From assembly GCA_017508425.1 (NCBI GenBank), contig JAFVYZ010000045.1:1-64000 (forward strand): a DNA stretch of 64,000 nt. Direction: 5' to 3'. A program made the translations under genes and the position numbers. The notes under the pieces were generated by a model. That model saw nothing but the letters and a program-made list of their open reading frames with translations. It ran no database searches and was not told where the DNA came from. This DNA comes from Clostridia bacterium. Its GTDB lineage: Bacteria; Bacillota; Clostridia; Oscillospirales; CAG-272. Shown here piece after piece: positions 17,136-27,400 of the stretch (the stretch's first letter is position 1; each line of letters opens with the position of its first letter).

Positions 17136-18176
17136 TTAAACTTTCTTTACGGTGTGTGCAGCGGCACGAATGAGACGGTTATAGAGTGCAAGCCCAAGGC
17201 CTTTTTGAGGCGGCAAATGGGCAAAAAGAGCCGTAATATTAGGGTTTGTATCCGCCTCGCGCAGCACGGCAAATAAGCGGTGCGCTTGCGTTGAGAGATC
17301 ATCCTTGGCACCCACGGAAAAAAGGACGGCACCCTGAGGCATTTTCGGTATTTCTTCATCGTAGCAAAGAATACCGGTGTTTGCATTCTTGGCCGCCTCA
17401 CACATAAAGGCGGTGACCGCCTCATCTTCGCCATCAAGCAGTGTTAAGGGGGCACCCGGTGCGTAATGACGGTATTTCATACCGGGGGAAAGCGGCTTTT
17501 CATTTTCGCGCAGTCCTTCAACGACCGCGGGGGCGATTTCAACCTCGCCAAGGGCAAGGCAAAGTGCATCGTATGTAATGGCCCCGGGGCGCAGGAGTGT
17601 CGGCTTTTCGCCGGCAAGAGAAACAATGGTGGATTCAAGCCCTACCTCTGCGGCACCGCCGTCAATGATAATATCGACCTTCCCCAAAAGATCGTTAACG
17701 ACGTGTGAGGCAAGCGTGGGGGAGGGCTTGCCCGAAAGATTGGCGGAGGGGGCGGCGATGGGGACGCCTGCCGCTTTGATAAGCGCATGAGCCACAGGAT
17801 GTGCCGGGCAGCGAAGTGCTACGGTATCAAGCCCACCGGTTACGGTTTTGGGCACGATGTCCTTTTTTGGCAAAATGACGGTAAGCGGTCCCGGCATAAA
17901 CTGTGCCGCAAGCCGATCGTAAAGATCGTTTGTATAGGCATATTTTTCGGCCTCTTTGGGCTCGGAAATGTGTAGAATGAGGGGGTTGTCCGATGGACGT
18001 CCCTTGGCGCGATAAATGGCTTCAGCAGCCAAAGGGTCGGTTCCGTTACCTCCAATCCCATAGACGGTCTCGGTGGGGAATACCACAAGACCGCCGTGGC
18101 AGATCACATCGGCAGCGTGCGCGATCTCCGCGTTTTTATCGGTTGTGTCTAAAACGGTCAGTAATTCGGTTTTCAA
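17136..18176 (-). CDS. sua5: Threonylcarbamoyl-AMP synthase (Sua5 type)
   Basis: A 346-residue Sua5/YwlC protein that makes threonylcarbamoyl-AMP, the donor for tRNA t6A. The N-terminal YrdC domain (1-200) has GGLVVFPTETVYGIGG, the nucleotide-binding KGRPSDNPLILHI, LRCPAHPVAHALI and PIAAPSANLSG; the C-terminal Sua5 domain follows SPGMKYRHYAP. It lies 12 bp after prfA. In many Firmicutes prmC lies between prfA and sua5; here it does not. Confidence 0.95.
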   Translation of the reverse strand: MKTELLTVLDTTDKNAEIAHAADVICHGGLVVFPTETVYGIGGNGTDPLAAEAIYRAKGRPSDNPLILHISEPKEAEKYAYTNDLYDRLAAQFMPGPLTVILPKKDIVPKTVTGGLDTVALRCPAHPVAHALIKAAGVPIAAPSANLSGKPSPTLASHVVNDLLGKVDIIIDGGAAEVGLESTIVSLAGEKPTLLRPGAITYDALCLALGEVEIAPAVVEGLRENEKPLSPGMKYRHYAPGAPLTLLDGEDEAVTAFMCEAAKNANTGILCYDEEIPKMPQGAVLFSVGAKDDLSTQAHRLFAVLREADTNPNITALFAHLPPQKGLGLALYNRLIRAAAHTVKKV

Positions 18177-18188
18177 GCCAAAAACTCC

Positions 18189-19256
18189 TTAGGTTTCTTG
18201 TTGCAATTTAAGGGCGGTATCGGCCGCGATCAGCGCATCAATGACGTCACCGATGTTGCCGTTTAAAATTTTTTCAAGTGAATACAGTGTCAGCCCGATG
18301 CGATGATCGGTCAGGCGCCCTTGAGGATAATTATAGGTTCTGATACGCTCACTGCGATCACCTGTCCCCACTTGGGTGCGTCTTGTGCTTGCGATCTCGT
18401 TGTTTCTTGCTGTTTGCTTGATGTCAAGCAATTTTGCATAGAGCATTTTGAGGGCTTTGTCACGGTTTTTAAACTGACTGCGCTCCTCCTGACATTCGAC
18501 CACAATACCGGTTGGCTTATGCGTCAGGCGGACTGCGGATTCGGTTTTGTTGATGTGCTGACCACCGGCGCCGCTGCTTTTGCAGGATTCCATAATAATG
18601 TCGGCGGGGTTGATCTCAACGTCAACGGCTTCGGCCTCGGGGAGGACGGCTACCGTTACAGTAGAGGTTTGAATGCGTCCTTGCGATTCGGTTACGGGGA
18701 CGCGCTGAACACGGTGTACGCCCGATTCAAATTTGAATCTTGAATAAGCGCCGTCGCCCTCTACCATAAACACGATCTCGCGAAAGCCGCCGAGCTCGGT
18801 CTCATTTTGACTCATACGCGAGGTTTTGAATCCGGCGGTTTCGGCGTACATCGCATACATACGGTATAAAACGGCGGCAAATAACGCCGCTTCCTCACCG
18901 CCGGCCCCGGCGCGGATCTCTACAATGACGTTTTTATCGTCATTCTCGTCGCGCGGCAAGAGCAAGATCTTCAGCTCCTGTTCCAGTGCTGTAAGCCGGG
19001 CTTCGAGTGCTCTTATTTCCTCAGCGGCAAGAGCCTTGATCTCGCGGTCCTCCGTTGAAAGAAGAAGATCTTTGGCATCCATTAGCTCTTCGCTTGTTTT
19101 TTGATACGTGCGGTAAGCGGTTGCCAGGGGCTCAAGTCGGCGGTATTCCTTAATGAGTGCGGTGTACGCAGCGTTGTCGGTGACAACGGCCGGGTCGGCA
19201 CTGCGTTCTTCCAGCTCGCGGAAGCGTGTTTCCGCGACGATCAGCTTGTCAAACAT
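18189..19256 (-). CDS. prfA: Peptide chain release factor 1
   Basis: A 355-residue class I release factor reading UAA and UAG. The catalytic GGQ occurs in GAGGQHINKTESAVRLTH, and the codon-reading tripeptide region is RVPVTESQGRIQTSTVTVAV, with PVT typical of RF1 rather than the SPF of RF2. Its ATG overlaps the apeB stop by one base. The methyltransferase PrmC that modifies the GGQ glutamine is not adjacent. Confidence 0.96.
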   Translation of the reverse strand: MFDKLIVAETRFRELEERSADPAVVTDNAAYTALIKEYRRLEPLATAYRTYQKTSEELMDAKDLLLSTEDREIKALAAEEIRALEARLTALEQELKILLLPRDENDDKNVIVEIRAGAGGEEAALFAAVLYRMYAMYAETAGFKTSRMSQNETELGGFREIVFMVEGDGAYSRFKFESGVHRVQRVPVTESQGRIQTSTVTVAVLPEAEAVDVEINPADIIMESCKSSGAGGQHINKTESAVRLTHKPTGIVVECQEERSQFKNRDKALKMLYAKLLDIKQTARNNEIASTRRTQVGTGDRSERIRTYNYPQGRLTDHRIGLTLYSLEKILNGNIGDVIDALIAADTALKLQQET

Positions 19257-20641
19257 CAGGCGCGCGAGAAGGCGACAAAGGCACGGTAGGCCTCATAAAG
19301 ATCTACCTTGGAGATCACCTCGTAAGGGGCGTGCATCGAAATGACAGGAACGCCGAGATCCACGGTTTCAATATTGTGCTCGGCAATATACTTGGCAACC
19401 GTGCCGCCACCGCCGATATCGACCTTGCCGAGCTCACCGGCTTGCCATACGATCCCTGCATCCTCCATCACCTTGCGCAGCCATCCCACGTATTCGGCGC
19501 TGGCGTCATTCGTGGAGGATTTGCCGCGTGAGCCGGTGTATTTGGTCAGTACAACACCTGCCGAAAGCAAGGGGGTGTTTCGTTTTTCAAAAACATCGGA
19601 GAAGTTGGGGTCAAAGGCACAGGAAACGTCAGCCGAAAGGCATTTCGAATGAAGACGAACCACGGCAGGGTTTCCACCAAGGGCGGTTGCCATTTCGTTC
19701 AACAGGTCAGGCAAAAGAGCACTCTTCATACCCGTATTGCCGTCGCTACCCGTTTCCTCTTTATCGGCAAGCACGCAAAGCAGGGTGTGCTTGGGGGCGG
19801 TTTCCTCTAAAATAGCGGTAAGAGCCGGGTATGCGCATACGCGGTCATCGTGCCCGTACGCGCCGACCAAGGAACGGTCAAATCCAATATCGCGGGCCTT
19901 GAAGGCGGGCACAAGTGAAAGCTCGGCTGAGAGAAAATCATCCTCGGTAATGCCGTATTTTTCGTTTAAAAGAATCATCGTATTCAGCTTGATCGCCTCG
20001 CCCTCGGCACCCACGAACGGGCGGCTGCCGACAAGGACATTCAGCTTTTCGCCGGGGATGGCCTCACCCAAGGGCTTTTTGTCGGTCTCGTGGCCGAGAT
20101 TGGGGAGTAGATCGTTGATATAAAACACGGGGTCGTTTTCATCCTCGCCAATACTTACTGTAACGCGTGCCCCGTCCTTTTTGACGATCACACCGTGAAG
20201 CGAAAGCGGCGTTGCGACCCATTGATACTTGCGAATGCCGCCGTAGTAATGCGTTTTGAAAAAGCTCATCCCGCCGTCCTCAAAAAGAGGGCATTGCTTC
20301 AGATCCAGGCGGGGGGAGTCAATGTGTGCGGCGTTGATGCGCACACCCTTTTCGATCGGCTCGGTGCCGATCACGAAAAGATAAAGGCTTTTGTCACGAT
20401 TGTTAAAGTAAAATTTATCACCTGCCGCAAGGGGCATACCCAGTGAGTAGGGGCGAAAGCCTTTTTCCTCAGCCATCTTCACCGCGGTAGCAACCGCCTC
20501 ACGCTCGGTTTTGGCGGCATCCAAAAAGGCCTTATAGCCCTTAGCGTATTCAAATGCCGTATCAACAACAGCAGCATCGTTGCGATCATAAACGCTTTTC
20601 TTTTTGTATAAGAGCTTTTCGCTCAGTTCCTTTGCGTTCAT
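19256..20641 (-). CDS. apeB: M18 family aminopeptidase (aspartyl aminopeptidase type)
   Basis: A 461-residue zinc metallopeptidase of family M18, forming large dodecamers that remove N-terminal residues from peptides. Metal and catalytic motifs are AAHIDSPRLDLK (His, Asp), DKEETGSDGNTG (catalytic Glu pair), GAYGHDDRVCAYPAL and the C-terminal IDLGVPVISMHAPYEV-like stretch VDLGVPVISMHAPYEV. Length is normal. It lies three bases after the lytic transglycosylase gene. Confidence 0.93.
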   Translation of the reverse strand: MNAKELSEKLLYKKKSVYDRNDAAVVDTAFEYAKGYKAFLDAAKTEREAVATAVKMAEEKGFRPYSLGMPLAAGDKFYFNNRDKSLYLFVIGTEPIEKGVRINAAHIDSPRLDLKQCPLFEDGGMSFFKTHYYGGIRKYQWVATPLSLHGVIVKKDGARVTVSIGEDENDPVFYINDLLPNLGHETDKKPLGEAIPGEKLNVLVGSRPFVGAEGEAIKLNTMILLNEKYGITEDDFLSAELSLVPAFKARDIGFDRSLVGAYGHDDRVCAYPALTAILEETAPKHTLLCVLADKEETGSDGNTGMKSALLPDLLNEMATALGGNPAVVRLHSKCLSADVSCAFDPNFSDVFEKRNTPLLSAGVVLTKYTGSRGKSSTNDASAEYVGWLRKVMEDAGIVWQAGELGKVDIGGGGTVAKYIAEHNIETVDLGVPVISMHAPYEVISKVDLYEAYRAFVAFSRA

Positions 20642-20643
20642 AT

Positions 20644-21222
20644 TTACTCCTTCAACTGGTATTTTTTAAGATATTCGTGGTAGGCATCAAGGACCCTTGC
20701 CACGTAATTTTCGGTTTCTTCAAACGGAATGGTAAACAGGACCGTACCGTCCGAAAGGGTGGGATCTGCAAGCCAAGCGGCAACACGACCCTCGCCTGCA
20801 TTGTAAGCGGCAAGGGCAGCCTGCCAATGGCCAAACCGCTCGAAAAGGTAAGAAAGGTAATAGGTGCCGTAGCGTACGTTGACGGTCGGGTCCCAAAGAT
20901 CCTTGTCCGAAAGGTCCTCGTGCAAATGCTCTTTTTTTAAATAGCGAAACGTATCGGGTAAGATTTGCATCAGGCCCTGTGCGCCCACGGAGGAGTGAGC
21001 ATCGGCCTTAAAATCGCTTTCGACACGAATGACCGCCATCACCATGGCGGGGGACACGTGATAGGCGCGCGCCGATAAAAGCACGGAATCATAAATCGCA
21101 TCCTCACGCCGTTGGCGCATAAGACCGGTGCCAAGATCGGCCAAAAAAATGGACAAAATGGCAAGAAGCAGGAAAAGGGAAACGATCGTTAATGGATGCT
21201 TGGACGCTCCTTGTTTACGCAT
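20644..21222 (-). CDS. Membrane-anchored lytic transglycosylase (SLT domain)
   Basis: A 192-residue peptidoglycan lytic transglycosylase. A signal-anchor (residues 10-30, LTIVSLFLLLAILSIFLADL) is followed by the SLT domain: VIRVESDFKADAHSSVGAQG with catalytic Glu68, then LMQILP, and AALAAYNAGEGRVAAWL. It would act outside the cell on glycan strands. The start at ATG 21222 overlaps coaE by 34 bp and has only a weak ribosome-binding site (TTTAAAAGA), so it may depend on coaE translation. Confidence 0.9.
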   Translation of the reverse strand: MRKQGASKHPLTIVSLFLLLAILSIFLADLGTGLMRQRREDAIYDSVLLSARAYHVSPAMVMAVIRVESDFKADAHSSVGAQGLMQILPDTFRYLKKEHLHEDLSDKDLWDPTVNVRYGTYYLSYLFERFGHWQAALAAYNAGEGRVAAWLADPTLSDGTVLFTIPFEETENYVARVLDAYHEYLKKYQLKE

Positions 21223-21830
21223 TCTTTTAAAACCCCCGTTTTTAAAAGCAGATCTGTCAGTGCTTTTTGAAGGTCGGCCTTGTCGGCATTGTTTTCAAGA
21301 ATGTAATCGCACCGCTCACGGTAAAAATCATCGCTTTTTTGGGCATTTAACCGTTTCTCGGCCGCCTCTTTAGATAGGGAATCGCGTGCCATGATCCGCG
21401 CCTCTCTCAGGTTCTTGTTTGCGATAATACCGATGACAAAATCACATTCAAGATGAGCGTTTGCCTCGAAAAGCAGGGGCGCATCGATCACTGCGGCAAC
21501 AACGCCGCGCGCCTTGAAGTCCGCTAAACCTTTCTTCAACTCGCTCATAACATATTTATGAGTGACTTTGTTCAAAGTATGCAAAAGCGCGGGGGTGTTG
21601 GGCTTGCCGAAAACGGTTGCGGCCAAGCGCTCGCGCGATACTAGACCCTTTTCATCAAGAATGTCATTGCCGAAGGTAGCGGTCAACTCATTGGTGCAAT
21701 CACCATGCTTCAAAAGAAGTGCATGATAGATCGCATCGGCATCAAGGATCGGGATGCCGAAGGTGCGAAAGATGTCTGCGGCGGCGCTTTTGCCGGCACC
21801 GCTGCTGCCTGTAAGACCAATCACTTGCAT
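21189..21830 (-). CDS. coaE: Dephospho-CoA kinase
   Basis: A 213-residue P-loop kinase catalysing the last step of coenzyme A synthesis. IGLTGSSGAGKS (residues 4-15) is Walker A, ILDADAIYH holds the DxD motif, and APLLFEANAHLECDFVIGI and KRLNAQKSDDFYRERCDYILEN are typical. It is the first gene of a seven-gene minus-strand operon, with a clear promoter at 21864-21892. Confidence 0.95.
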   Translation of the reverse strand: MQVIGLTGSSGAGKSAAADIFRTFGIPILDADAIYHALLLKHGDCTNELTATFGNDILDEKGLVSRERLAATVFGKPNTPALLHTLNKVTHKYVMSELKKGLADFKARGVVAAVIDAPLLFEANAHLECDFVIGIIANKNLREARIMARDSLSKEAAEKRLNAQKSDDFYRERCDYILENNADKADLQKALTDLLLKTGVLKECVNKERPSIH

Positions 21831-21863
21831 AAAAGCACCCCCAAAAGATTATTATTAAATAGT

Positions 21864-21892
21864 ATTATACTACATTTAGTATTAAAATGCAA
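21864..21892 (-). promoter_or_regulatory. Sigma-A-type promoter of the coaE-parC operon
   Basis: On the minus strand TTGCAT (21887-21892), 17-bp spacer, perfect TATAAT (21864-21869), about 34 bp before coaE. Confidence 0.75.
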
Positions 21893-21922
21893 GAGAAAAT
21901 CACAACATAGTGTGTTTTTGAC

Positions 21923-21951
21923 TTGAAATTTTTGAGGTTTTAGGTTATAAT
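21923..21951 (+). promoter_or_regulatory. Sigma-A-type promoter of the HAD-murB-whiA-dnaE operon
   Basis: TTGAAA (21923-21928), 17-bp spacer, perfect TATAAT (21946-21951), just ahead of the HAD gene. It is divergent from the coaE promoter, with about 30 bp between their -35 elements. Confidence 0.7.
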
Positions 21952-21975
21952 GAATGCTGGAGTAAGATTTCCTTT

Positions 21976-22680
21976 GTGGGGGTGATGGATTTGAGCAAGT
22001 ATAAAATCATTCTTTTTGATGCGGACAATACGCTGTTTGATTTTTCCCGTGCCGAGCGTGAGGCACTTTCGGATACTCTCAGGGCCTCCGGAATTGAGCC
22101 GACCGAGGAGCGAATTGAAGCCTATATTGCAATAAACGATCGCTTGTGGAAGCGCCTTGAGCGCGGAGAGATCGAAAAAGACGCCCTGCGTGAGGAGCGC
22201 TTTCGCGAGCTTTGCGAGGTATTCAGCTTTTCGGCAAGCGTCTCCAAATTGGCAGGGGATTACGTAGAATTTTTATCGCGCAAAGCATATCTGCTTGAGG
22301 GAGCGGAGGAAATTTGCCGTTCTCTTGCCGAAAAATACCGCTTATACATCGTAACCAACGGCATTAAGACCGTACAGGAGAGACGCTTTTCCGCATGTGA
22401 GCTAAAGCCCTTTTTTGAGGACCTGTTTATTTCGGAAGAGCTCGGCTTTGAAAAGCCGCATCGCAGTTACTTTGACGCCGTTGCCGCGCGCATTTCGGAT
22501 TTTTCGCCCGAACATGCGTTGATCGTGGGTGACTCCCTGACCTCGGATATGAGGGGCGGTGTCAATTACGGCATTGACACTTGCTGGTATAACCCGAACG
22601 GCGTCGAAAACAAGCAAAAATTGCCCATTACCTATCAGATCAGGGCTTTGGGGGATCTTATCCCCCTGCTCCTTGCTTGA
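21976..22680 (+). CDS. HAD family hydrolase, YjjG-type nucleotidase
   Basis: A 234-residue haloacid-dehalogenase phosphatase. Motif I is LFDADNTLFDF with catalytic Asp15 and Asp17, motif II is VTNGIKTVQ, motif III is GFEKPHRSYF and motif IV is IVGDSLTSDMRGG; the insertion between I and II is the helical C1 cap. This pattern matches YjjG/YfnB pyrimidine nucleotidases that clean up non-canonical nucleotides. Start is uncertain: GTG 21976, ATG 21985, or TTG 21991, the last having GGGGGTGA upstream. It overlaps murB by one base. Confidence 0.85.
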   Translation: MGVMDLSKYKIILFDADNTLFDFSRAEREALSDTLRASGIEPTEERIEAYIAINDRLWKRLERGEIEKDALREERFRELCEVFSFSASVSKLAGDYVEFLSRKAYLLEGAEEICRSLAEKYRLYIVTNGIKTVQERRFSACELKPFFEDLFISEELGFEKPHRSYFDAVAARISDFSPEHALIVGDSLTSDMRGGVNYGIDTCWYNPNGVENKQKLPITYQIRALGDLIPLLLA

Positions 22681-23582
22681 TGCGGCCGCGCATTGAGGAA
22701 GTTTTAAAGGAACAACGTATAAATTTTATTTTAAACGCAAAAACCGACATGCTTTCCACCTTCCGCATCGGCGGTACGTGCGATATTTTGGTGGAGCCCT
22801 GCTGTCTTAATGAGCTGATTACCGCCGTTATGATTTGCGAACGCGTGGGGGTCCCCTATACGGTCATTGGCCGCGGAAGCAACATACTCTTTCCCGACGG
22901 GCATCTTGAGCGGGTGCTGATCCGCACCTCGCGACTTACCGGAGTGCGTCGCGAGGGGAGTGCTTTTATCGTCGATTGCGGCGTAAGCCTGCCACGCCTT
23001 TCACGCCTTGCGGCCTCGCTCGGATTTTCCGATCTTGCCTTTGCATGCGGAATTCCCGGCACGGTTGGCGGCGGTGTCTTTATGAATGCCGGTGCACACG
23101 GGAAATCTCTTGGAGAGCTTGTGAAATGGGTAAAAGTATTGTGTCCCGAGACGGGCAAAATAAAGACTATTTTTAATGAAGAATTGAGTTTTTCTTATCG
23201 AAATAGCGCATTTCAACAAAATAACCATATTATTTTGCAGGTTTGTCTATCGCTTTTTGAAGCTCAGGATCCCGATGCGGTCGCAGCCAAGATCAAGGCC
23301 AATCTTTTGCAAAGATCCGCCACTCAGCCGCTTTCTTTCCCCTCGGCCGGCAGCGTTTTTCGGCGCCGAAGCGAGGGGGAGCCTCTTGGTCGTATTATTG
23401 ATGATTTGGGTCTGAAGGGCATCCGCTGCGGCGGTGCTGTCGTATCCGAAAAGCACGCCGGATTTATTGTGAATTTGGGGGATGCCAAGGCTGAGGACGT
23501 CAAAACATTGATCGCGATCATAAAGGGGATCGTCAAACGAAAAAAAGGCTTTGAGCCCGACGTGGAAATTAAAATACTGTAA
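22680..23582 (+). CDS. murB: UDP-N-acetylenolpyruvoylglucosamine reductase
   Basis: A 300-residue FAD enzyme reducing UDP-GlcNAc-enolpyruvate to UDP-MurNAc in peptidoglycan synthesis. The FAD-binding segment has VIGRGSNILFPDG and ACGIPGTVGGGVFMNAGAHG; SYRNSAF is the short-MurB signature of type II enzymes, FPSAGSVFRR contains the catalytic serine, and EKHAGFIVN the catalytic glutamate. ATG 22680 overlaps the HAD stop; a TTG three bases earlier is also possible. Confidence 0.95.
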   Translation: MRPRIEEVLKEQRINFILNAKTDMLSTFRIGGTCDILVEPCCLNELITAVMICERVGVPYTVIGRGSNILFPDGHLERVLIRTSRLTGVRREGSAFIVDCGVSLPRLSRLAASLGFSDLAFACGIPGTVGGGVFMNAGAHGKSLGELVKWVKVLCPETGKIKTIFNEELSFSYRNSAFQQNNHIILQVCLSLFEAQDPDAVAAKIKANLLQRSATQPLSFPSAGSVFRRRSEGEPLGRIIDDLGLKGIRCGGAVVSEKHAGFIVNLGDAKAEDVKTLIAIIKGIVKRKKGFEPDVEIKIL

Positions 23583-23595
23583 GTGAGGAAAAAGG

Positions 23596-24435
23596 ATGAA
23601 CTACTCGTTGCAACTAAAGGATGAATTGATCGCATACGCGCCGCGAAAAGCGTGTTGTAAAAAATCGTATATGCGCGGTCTTTTTATCAATGCCGCGAGG
23701 ACTAAAAGTAATTCTATCGTTCTCTCGTTGACTGCGCTTTCCGCGCGTCACGAGTGCGCGCGCGTTTATCGCGAGATCTATCGCGCGGAGGCGTTGATCG
23801 ACTCGAGAAAGATGCTGTTTTCTTCAAGCCGTTTGTATCGCGAGCTCACCGAAAGCATGCCGTCCTTTGATTGTCCGCGTTGTAAAATGCATTTTTTGCG
23901 TGGCGCTTTTGTGTCGGCAGGGTCTATGACCGATCCTGATAAATCCTATCATCTTGAATTTAAGGTTTTTGATGAGGAGGGACAATCGCTCCTGAATTCG
24001 CTGTTTCAAGAGCATGGGTGGCGTGGGAGCGAGCGCTCACACCGCGACGGCGTTGGTATTTATTTCAAAAAAAGCGCTACGATCGAGGAGATCCTCTCAG
24101 CGCTGGGTGCCAATACGGCACTTTTTGCCTTGATGAATGCCAAGATCGAGCGCGGCATTCGAAACGAAGAAAACCGTGCGACGAATTGTGTGGCCAAAAA
24201 CATTGGAAAATCGATCGAGGCATCGACGAAGGTGATTGATGCCATTCTTCGGATCCGCGAGGCGGCACGCTTTGAGGCCATGCCGCAGGAGCTTTGCGAG
24301 ACCGCACAGCTTCGTGAGAAAAATCCCGACGCATCGCTGTCGGATTTGGCCAAGCTTCATAATCCGCCGCTTACAAAGTCGGGATTAAATCACAGACTTC
24401 AAAAGATCGTTCAATTTTCTCAAAATATGACGTAA
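23596..24435 (+). CDS. whiA: WhiA, sporulation/division regulator
   Basis: A 279-residue WhiA: an N-terminal LAGLIDADG-like domain (CCKKSYMRGLFINAAR; FLRGAFVSAGSMTDPDKSYHLEF) that has lost nuclease activity in this family, then a C-terminal helix-turn-helix (EENRATNCVAKNIGKSIEAS; LAKLHNPPLTKSGLNHRL). In Firmicutes it affects cell division and chromosome segregation. In many relatives rapZ and yvcK (mgfK) stand between murB and whiA; both are absent here. Confidence 0.95.
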   Translation: MNYSLQLKDELIAYAPRKACCKKSYMRGLFINAARTKSNSIVLSLTALSARHECARVYREIYRAEALIDSRKMLFSSSRLYRELTESMPSFDCPRCKMHFLRGAFVSAGSMTDPDKSYHLEFKVFDEEGQSLLNSLFQEHGWRGSERSHRDGVGIYFKKSATIEEILSALGANTALFALMNAKIERGIRNEENRATNCVAKNIGKSIEASTKVIDAILRIREAARFEAMPQELCETAQLREKNPDASLSDLAKLHNPPLTKSGLNHRLQKIVQFSQNMT

Positions 24436-24455
24436 AAATCAAGGGAGGTGAGTGC

Positions 24456-27400
24456 GTGTCCTCGTTTGTACATTTGCATTTACACAGTGAATATAGCCTG
24501 CTTGACGGGGCCTGCCGTGTGCGCGATATTGCAAAACGCGCCAAGGAATGCGGTCACAGCGCGGTAGCCCTTACCGACCACGGCGTGATGTACGGTGCGG
24601 TCGCATTTTGGCGCGCCTGTATGGCCGAAGGCATCAAGCCGATCATCGGTTGTGAGGTTTACGTAGCACCGCGCTCTCGCTTTTCAAAGAGCGTACAGGA
24701 TGCGCACCCCAATCACCTTGTTTTACTTTGCAAAAACGAGATTGGTTACCAAAACCTGATCGCGCTGGTTTCGCGCGGATTCACCGAGGGCTTTTATTCC
24801 AAGCCTCGCGTGGATACCGAGCTTTTAAGGGAACACGCCGAGGGACTGATCGCGCTTTCGGGCTGCCTTGCCGGCCGTATCCCTCAGCTGCTGCTCGGCG
24901 GTGATGTGGAGGGGGCCGAAAAAACGGCATTTGAATATGCCGATATTTTCGGAAAAGATAATTTTTATATTGAAATTCAAGATCACGGGCTTGCCGAGCA
25001 AAAGCAAGTTTTGCCGATGCTTGCATCTCTTGCTCAAAAATGCTCCTTGCCGCTGGTTGCCACCAATGACTGCCATTATTTGTTACGCTCGGATGCGGAA
25101 ACGCAGGCGGTATTGATGTGCATTCAAACCAACAGTCGCCTTGATGACGGTCGCCCTCTCGGCTTTGAGACCGATGAATTTTATTACAAAGATACCGACG
25201 AGATGAAAATGCTGCTCGGTGCTTATGAGGGCGCGATCGAAAACACGGTGAAAATTGCCGAGCAGTGTAATTTTTCCTTTGATTTTTCAAAAAATCATCT
25301 GCCGAAATTTCCGTGCCCCGCGGGGACGAATGCCGTTTCGCATCTTCGCGATCTCAGTGAAAAGGGCCTTTCCCGTCTTATGGCATCGGGCGGCGTTGCG
25401 CTCGATCGCTACGGCTCTTCCGCTTACCGCGAGCGCATGGCGTACGAGCTTTCGGTGATTGAAAAAATGGGCTATGCCGATTATTTCCTTATTGTACAGG
25501 ATTACGTGAATTTTGCCAAATCAAGATCCATTCCCGTTGGTCCCGGACGTGGCTCCGGAGCCGGAAGCTTGGTGGCCTATTGTCTTGGTATTACCGACGT
25601 GGATCCGCTGCGCTTTGATTTGCTTTTCGAGCGTTTTCTCAATCCCGAGCGTGTCAGCATGCCCGATATTGACGTTGATTTTTGCTACAATCGACGCGAT
25701 GAGGTCATCGATTATGTGACAAGACGATACGGGCGAGAGCACGTTTCTCAAATCATTACCTTTGGTACTCTTGCCGCACGCGCGGCTGTGCGCGACGTCG
25801 GCAGGGCGTTGGGGCTCCCGTATGCCGACGTTGATGCTGTGGCCAAGGCCATTCCGCGCGAGCTCGGCATTACCATTGCCGACGCGCTCAAAAAACAACC
25901 GCTTGCCGCGCTTTATGAGAGCAAGCGAGAAATCAAAAAGCTGATCGACCTTGCAATGGCCTTGGAGGGGATGCCTCGAAACGCCTCGATCCACGCGGCC
26001 GGCATTGTGATCACCGAAAAGCCGATCTCCACGTATTTGCCATTGGCAACTCCTACGGGTGCGTTGGTAACCCAGTACGATATGGATACCGTAGCGGCTC
26101 TGGGACTTCTTAAATTTGACTTTTTGGGTCTTCGTTATTTAACGATCATTGAGGATGCCGTAAGATCCATACGCCGAGAGGATCCCGATTTTGACATCAA
26201 GAGCATCCCACTTGACGATGCTGCTACCTATCGACTGATCTCGCGCGGTGCAACGTCGGGGATCTTTCAATTGGAGTCGGGCGGTATGCGGCAAATGCTG
26301 GCCAACCTCGCTCCAAACTGCTTCGAGGATATTGTGGCGGCGATCGCACTTTATCGCCCCGGCCCCATGGATTCGATTCCCGAATTCATTAAAAATCATC
26401 ACGATCCCGAACGGGTCACGTACAGCATTCCTCAGCTTGAACCCATTTTACGCTCCACTTATGGATGCGTGGTGTACCAAGAGCAGGTCATGCAAATTTT
26501 CCGCGAGCTGGCCGGGTACAGCTTTGGTCACGCTGATATTGTACGCCGTGCAATGTCTAAGAAAAAGGCCTCGGTGATGGAGGCGGAGCGCGGTTCTTTT
26601 CTCGAGGGATGTGCGAAAAACGGCATCTCCAAGGTGTTGGCCGGCGAGCTCTTTGACAAGCTCTCGGATTTCGCCAATTACGCCTTCAACAAAAGCCACG
26701 CGGCGGCATACGCTATGATCTCCTATCAAACCGCATATTTGAAGGAGCACGCGCCCAAAGCTTATTTTGCGGCGTTGCTTACCTCGGAGCTGGGGAATAT
26801 GCCCAAAATCGCTGCGTATATTGCCGAGGTTGGCCGCCGCGGTGTGCGCGTCCTGCCGCCCGACATCAATGCTTCGGAGATCGATTTCAGCGTTTCGGGC
26901 GAGCATATTCGATTTGGGCTTTTGGCTTTGAAAAACGTCGGCAAGCAATTCCTTGAAATGGTCGTGGAGGAGCGAAAGCTCGCCGGTCCTTACCGTTCCT
27001 TTGACGATTTTCTTGACCGAATGGCCGCACATGACCTGAACAAGCGCCAAATCGAAGCCCTTATAAAATCAGGGGCGTTTGATTCGCTCGGCATATACCG
27101 AAGCCGCTTGCTTGCGGTTTATGAGCAAATGATCGATCAATTCCAAAGTAAGAACCGTACCAACCTCACAGGACAGATCGATATGTTTTCTACCGATCTC
27201 GGCATGGCACCGACCGTTTCTTACCCCGACCTGCCCGAGCTTGAGCTGCGACAGCTGTTGGCCGCCGAAAAGGAGGCCGCCGGTATGTATTTTTCAGGAC
27301 ACGTGTTGGATGGATTTTCCGAGGCACTTTCCGATCCGCGGTATCAGTCGATTGAAACGCTTTTGGAGGAAAATGAAGAGGGAGATACGCTTGTTGATCG

